This document shows, piece after piece, positions 42,072 to 45,359 of a stretch of 45,359 nt of DNA. The stretch comes from Caulobacter sp. Its GTDB lineage: Bacteria; Pseudomonadota; Alphaproteobacteria; Caulobacterales; Caulobacteraceae. Below the pieces are notes generated by a model. That model was not told the DNA's origin. It saw only the letters and a list, made by a program, of their open reading frames with translations, and made no database searches. The stretch covers positions 1-45,359 of the forward strand of contig JAGHZU010000030.1 of assembly GCA_017745235.1 (NCBI GenBank), given 5' to 3'. Position 1 is the stretch's first letter. Each line of letters begins with the position of its first letter. The position numbers were made by a program, and so were the translations under genes.

Positions 42072-42105
42072 AGAAAAAGGCCCACCACGCCGGAGCGTGA
42101 GGACC
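42072..42105 (-). terminator. Rho-independent terminator after lptB
   Basis: Leftward hairpin of about 10 bp with a small bulge (plus-strand GGCCCACCACGC 42079-42090 and GCGTGAGGACC 42095-42105, loop CGGA), followed on the RNA by TTTTTCTT (plus 42071-42078). It separates the rnd-lptC-lptA-lptB transcript from rpoN. Confidence 0.75.
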
Positions 42106-42171
42106 TTTGACCGTGAAACTGTCTGTGGATTCGTCAACCTGCCCGGCAAGAACTGCGCGGGCTGGTCGAGG

Positions 42172-42939
42172 TCAGACGCGCTCGGCGAAGCTGTCGCCGA
42201 GATAGACGCGGCGCACCTCGGGGTTGTCGACGATCTCCTGCGGCGAGCCCTCGAACAGCACCTCGCCGGCGTGGATGATCGAGGCGCGGTCGATGATGTC
42301 CAGCGTCTCACGCACGTTGTGGTCGGTGATGAGAATGCCGATGCCGCGACCCTTGAGGTAGCCGATCACCTCGCGGATGTCGGCGATGGCCAGGGGGTCG
42401 ATACCCGCGAATGGTTCGTCCAGCAGCATGAAGGACGGCTCGCTGGCCAGGGCCCGGGCGATTTCCACGCGTCGGCGCTCGCCGCCCGACAGGGCGACTG
42501 CAGGCGACTTGCGGATGTGGGTGATGCGCAGCTCTTCCAGGATGCTGGTCACCTGCTCGCGCGCCTTGCGCTGGTTCTTCTGGCGCAGCTCGACCACGGC
42601 CATGACGTTCTGCTCGACCGTCATGCCTCGGAAGATCGAGGCTTCCTGCGGCAGGTAGCCTACGCCCATGCGGGCGCGCTGGAACATCGGCTGGCCGGTG
42701 ATGTCCTCGCCATCCAGGAAGATCGAGCCGTAGTCGGCCGCGACCAGGCCGGTGATCATGTAGAAGCAGGTGGTCTTGCCCGCGCCGTTGGGACCCAGCA
42801 GGCCTGCAACTTCGCCGCGCTTGAGACGCAGGGAGACGCTCTTGACCACGGGGCGGTCGCCGAACGACTTGCCGATGGCGTCGACGAACAGGCCGTCGTC
42901 GGCGTTGCTCAGACCCAGGGATTGCATGTTGAAGGCCAT
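42172..42939 (-). CDS. lptB: LPS export ABC transporter ATP-binding protein
   Basis: A 255-residue ABC ATPase that powers extraction of LPS from the inner membrane with LptFG. Walker A GPNGAGKTT is at 49-57, the signature is LSGGERRRVEIARALA, Walker B FMLLDEPFAGIDP and the switch His is in ILITDHNVRETL. The LptB-type N-terminus differs from LivG-type ATPases by KSFGDRPVVKSVSL. Part of rnd-lptC-lptA-lptB, 6 bases after lptA. Confidence 0.96.
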   Translation of the reverse strand: MAFNMQSLGLSNADDGLFVDAIGKSFGDRPVVKSVSLRLKRGEVAGLLGPNGAGKTTCFYMITGLVAADYGSIFLDGEDITGQPMFQRARMGVGYLPQEASIFRGMTVEQNVMAVVELRQKNQRKAREQVTSILEELRITHIRKSPAVALSGGERRRVEIARALASEPSFMLLDEPFAGIDPLAIADIREVIGYLKGRGIGILITDHNVRETLDIIDRASIIHAGEVLFEGSPQEIVDNPEVRRVYLGDSFAERV

Positions 42940-42945
42940 GAGGTC

Positions 42946-43539
42946 CTACGGCTTGCCGGCGGCGGGCTTCTTGTCTTTGTTCTGGTCGGGATAGAGCACC
43001 GCCCGTACGCGCGGCTTGCCGCGGCCGGTGGCGTTGGACTCCATCTTCACGTCGTTGGTCTTGGTCTTGATGGTCATGCGGTCGCCGCGCGCCACGTCCT
43101 GACCCTTCACCGCCACCACGTCGCCGGTGACCACGATGGTGTCGGAGGCGTAGTCGTAGACGGCGCGGTCGCCGCGCACGGTCTGCTCGGGCGTGACGTA
43201 GAACACGTTGCCCTCGGCCTCGACCCGGTCAACATCTCCGCAGTCGTTGTTGCCGCCCGGAGCCGAGGTCTTGCCCGGCGTCTTGCGGCGATTGTAGACC
43301 GTCATCATGGCCGCGCGCATGCGGGCCTTGTCCTGCAGAACCTCGACCGCGCCGCGGAAGATGGTCTTGCACTGGCTGGTGATGACTTCCTGCTCGTCGG
43401 CGGAGATGTCCACCGGCGCGCTGGAGCTGGAGCCGCCAGAGCTCTGGGCCATGGCCGGACCGGCCACGAGCCCTGCGCCCATCAGGCTGAAGGCGATCGC
43501 CGTCGGCGCCATCCATCGATTCATCAACGACGTCCTCAT
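42946..43539 (-). CDS. lptA: LPS transport periplasmic protein LptA
   Basis: A 197-residue OstA/LptA-like protein with a signal peptide (APTAIAFSLMGAGLVAGPAMA), a Ser/Gly linker and the beta-jellyroll segments PVDISADEQEVITSQCKTIF, VEAEGNVFYVTPEQTVRGDR and VVTGDVVAVKGQDVARGDRM. LptA polymers bridge the periplasm between LptC and LptD. A Cys pair (about residues 57 and 100) is present. It starts immediately after the lptC stop (no gap). Confidence 0.92.
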   Translation of the reverse strand: MRTSLMNRWMAPTAIAFSLMGAGLVAGPAMAQSSGGSSSSAPVDISADEQEVITSQCKTIFRGAVEVLQDKARMRAAMMTVYNRRKTPGKTSAPGGNNDCGDVDRVEAEGNVFYVTPEQTVRGDRAVYDYASDTIVVTGDVVAVKGQDVARGDRMTIKTKTNDVKMESNATGRGKPRVRAVLYPDQNKDKKPAAGKP

Positions 43540-44178
43540 CTATTGCGGGACCGCTTGGCCCGTTTTCCGGTCGACGCGCGTCTTCACGCCGCCCCGGAAG
43601 ATAATGCGATCGCCCTTGTCATATACGGAGTAGGCGTTCGATTGCACCTGTCCAGTTGGACCTTCGCCTTGAAGGGTGGTCTCGCCGGTGATGTTGCCGT
43701 TGCGCGTATCGACCTGGGCCTCGTTCGAAGCGAACCGATAACCGGCTCCGTCGTCCATGCGCACGTTGCCGTACAGCTTCAGCAGCAGGGTGTCTTCGCG
43801 ATAGACGCCCCGGTCCGCCGTCGAGCGGGTGGGGGCGGGGCTGCCGACGCCCAGGGTGAGGGTGGGCGACTCCAGAAACACGCGCTTGAGGTCGGCGTCG
43901 TCGCGAACCGCCGAGCGGGCGGTGATGACGAAAGGCCGGCCATCGCTCGATACGCCATAGAACCGTGGCGTGATCATGCGGATCTGGGCCTTGGTCTCCG
44001 ACGGGCGGCGCTCGCCGGCGGTCAAGGTGCGCCAGCCGACCTGGCCGCCGACCACGACCAGCAACGAGACCATGGCGACGGGCAGCACGACGCGCGCCAG
44101 GCGGACCCGGCGCGAGCGACGGCGCCAACGGCGCAGGTCCCGCTTGAAGTCTCCCCGATCCGCGTCGATGGCCGTCAT
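43540..44178 (-). CDS. lptC: LPS export protein LptC
   Basis: A 212-residue bitopic protein: basic cytoplasmic N-terminus (FKRDLRRWRRRSRRVRLARV), one transmembrane helix (VVLPVAMVSLLVVVGGQVGW), and a periplasmic LptC jellyroll (ETKAQIRMITPRFYGVSSDG, ADRGVYREDTLLLKLYGNVR, IIFRGGVKTRVD). It docks LptBFG to LptA. It follows rnd by 10 bases and abuts lptA. The length is close to the family norm. Confidence 0.92.
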   Translation of the reverse strand: MTAIDADRGDFKRDLRRWRRRSRRVRLARVVLPVAMVSLLVVVGGQVGWRTLTAGERRPSETKAQIRMITPRFYGVSSDGRPFVITARSAVRDDADLKRVFLESPTLTLGVGSPAPTRSTADRGVYREDTLLLKLYGNVRMDDGAGYRFASNEAQVDTRNGNITGETTLQGEGPTGQVQSNAYSVYDKGDRIIFRGGVKTRVDRKTGQAVPQ

Positions 44179-44188
44179 CCTGGCCTCG

Positions 44189-44806
44189 TCAACTGTGGGC
44201 GAAGATGTCGACGTCTTCCCAGCCGGCCAGGTCGAGAGCGGCGCGGTGGGGCAGATAGTCGAAGGCGGCCTGGGCCAGGGCCATGCGGCCCTCGCGCACC
44301 AGCATCCCGTTCAGGCGCTCGCGCAAGGCGTGAAGATGCAGCACGTCCGAGGCGGCGTAGGCGACCTGATCGGTCGACAGGTTGGCCGCGCCCCAGTCCG
44401 AGCTCTGCTGGACCTTGGACAGCTCGACGCCCAGCAGCTCGCGCGTCACGTCCTTGAGGCCGTGGCGGTCCGTATAGGTTCGGGCCAGCTTGGAGGCGAT
44501 CTTCGTGCAGTACACGGGAGCCGTCATGACGCCCAGGTGCAACAGGAACATGGCGATATCGAAGCGGCCGAAGTGGAAAAGCTTCAGCACGGCCGGATCG
44601 GTCAGCAGGCGCTTGAGGTTGGGCGCGTCGTAGGTTGAGCGGTCCAGGCGCACCACGTGGGCGTCGCCATCGCCCGCCGACAGCTGCACCACGCACAGCG
44701 GATCGCGGCCCAGCCGCAGGCCCATGGTCTCGGAATCTATGGCGACGGCGGTCGCGCCGGCGAAGACGCCGTCGGGAAGATCGCCTTCATGAACGAAGTT
44801 GGCCAA
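44189..44806 (-). CDS. rnd: Ribonuclease D-like 3'-5' exonuclease
   Basis: A 205-residue DEDDy exonuclease. Asp24 and Glu26 (AIDSETMG) are the first pair, the second Asp is in HFGRFDIAMF and the Tyr-x3-Asp of motif III is YAASDVLHL. It is much shorter than E. coli RNase D and lacks the HRDC domains, as usual for Alphaproteobacteria. It processes structured RNA 3' ends, perhaps tRNA. It heads rnd-lptC-lptA-lptB; the RNase and LPS genes are commonly linked in this class. Confidence 0.93.
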   Translation of the reverse strand: MANFVHEGDLPDGVFAGATAVAIDSETMGLRLGRDPLCVVQLSAGDGDAHVVRLDRSTYDAPNLKRLLTDPAVLKLFHFGRFDIAMFLLHLGVMTAPVYCTKIASKLARTYTDRHGLKDVTRELLGVELSKVQQSSDWGAANLSTDQVAYAASDVLHLHALRERLNGMLVREGRMALAQAAFDYLPHRAALDLAGWEDVDIFAHS

Positions 44807-45054
44807 AACTGCTTCTCGTCTCCGCGCGTCGGTCTCGTCGCACGGACGCCCGAATTCCCGACACGCCTGAATAATGGGGCGCCGACCCTGTAGGCCGGAT
44901 GAACAGGATATCTAACGCCTGGCCGACAAGACCGCCAGCCCGACGAGCCAATCCGATAAACGCGCGAAACCGCGCTCCCGGAGGGATGAAGATATCTTTG
45001 TAAGAGTGGGATCTTCGGCGCCACCCCGACCTTCTTTCGAAGGTTGGTAGGGGG

Positions 45055-45141
<87 letters not shown>

Positions 45142-45285
45142 CTGCGAAGCGATCCGTGGACCGCCGCGAGGCCGGGACGTTTATGCAAAGGTTCTGACCG
45201 CGTCAATCGCTTAATTTCGCATTTCGTTGCGATTGTCGTCCGGGTCGTCTAATCCCCCGCTCACGGCTTTAGGACGGAGTTCAAT

Positions 45286-45359
45286 ATGCAAGGTCTGGTC
45301 ACGGTGTTCGGCGGCTCCGGCTTCGTCGGCGGCCAGGTCGTTCGCGCGCTCGCCAAGGC
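45286..45359 (+). CDS. NAD(P)-binding protein, NDUFA9-like (partial, runs off right edge)
   Basis: Only the first 24 codons are present: MQGLVTVFGGSGFVGGQVVR, the N-terminal Rossmann strand and nucleotide loop (GGSGFVG) of the atypical SDR family that includes the complex I subunit NDUFA9. CGGAG lies 6 bases before the ATG. The downstream part is outside the window, so the subfamily is a tentative call. Confidence 0.75.
   Translation, partial: MQGLVTVFGGSGFVGGQVVRALAK

Noticed and set aside
44998..45050. Hairpin downstream of tRNA-Leu as a terminator
   Set aside because: A stem (ACCTTC-GAAA-GAAGGT on the minus strand) is present but no T-tract follows, so termination is not supported.

Overview
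High-GC alphaproteobacterial chromosome, almost certainly Caulobacteraceae and most likely Caulobacter. Signs of this are the gene content and order (mdh; acnA beside ccmAB; trpFBA-accD-folC; rnd-lptCAB-rpoN-hpf-ptsN), a TTAACCAT CtrA-type box with a nearby GANTC (CcrM) site, an Hsp20-DUF1150 pair, and frequent GTG/TTG starts. No phage, IS element, integrase, plasmid or CRISPR signature was seen. The window is mostly a housekeeping backbone with small accessory islands.

Layout. 1-7.5 kb: left-edge mdh (partial), a mesaconyl-CoA-hydratase-like MaoC protein overlapping a HIT protein, an AraC regulator divergent from a fosmidomycin-resistance-type MFS pump, an SDR divergent from a TetR regulator with three palindromic operator-like sites between them, an exported protein with a histone-like basic tail, and a CitE/malyl-CoA-lyase-type enzyme. 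7.5-14.8 kb: DUF2237, a flavoprotein disulfide reductase coupled to DUF4126, thpR, a Tas-type aldo/keto reductase, a Bax-inhibitor-1 membrane protein, HdeD, DUF2794, two tandem C-rich small RNA candidates (13640-14036) and DUF1223. 14.9-22.6 kb: aconitase and a cytochrome c maturation set (ccmA, B, C, D, G) interrupted by a DMT exporter and a Spy/LTXXQ-like protein, then a glycine-zipper protein. 22.8-28.2 kb: a small Pro/Gln-rich protein under a CtrA/GANTC-type promoter, then the leftward trpF-trpB-trpA-accD-folC cluster with an intergenic repeat. 28.3-33.2 kb: phosphomanno/glucomutase, malic enzyme (maeB), dapB. 33.3-38.4 kb: a YdbH-YnbE-YdbL envelope lipid-bridge operon, Hsp20-DUF1150, and a small membrane protein. 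38.5-45.4 kb: ptsN, hpf, exoD, rpoN, lptB, lptA, lptC, rnd (all leftward), tRNA-Leu(CAG), and the start of an NDUFA9-like gene.

How the parts work together. mdh, acnA, maeB, the CitE-like lyase and the mesaconyl-CoA hydratase belong to C4/C5 dicarboxylate and acyl-CoA metabolism. LptC/A/B and YdbH/YnbE/YdbL are two separate envelope lipid-transport systems, for LPS and phospholipid. hpf, ptsN and rpoN form the usual nitrogen/stationary-phase regulatory neighbourhood.

The least explained items are the two homologous tandem small RNA candidates, each with several CCCCTC/CCCCCC anti-Shine-Dalgarno-like segments and an intrinsic terminator; the three-site operator array at the TetR/SDR pair with a promoter that predicts a leaderless mRNA; the 21-bp-spaced direct repeat at the AraC/MFS pair; and the cell-cycle-type promoter of an uncharacterised 89-residue protein. 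Gene names rest on reading the translated sequences and remembered family motifs. No database search was run.
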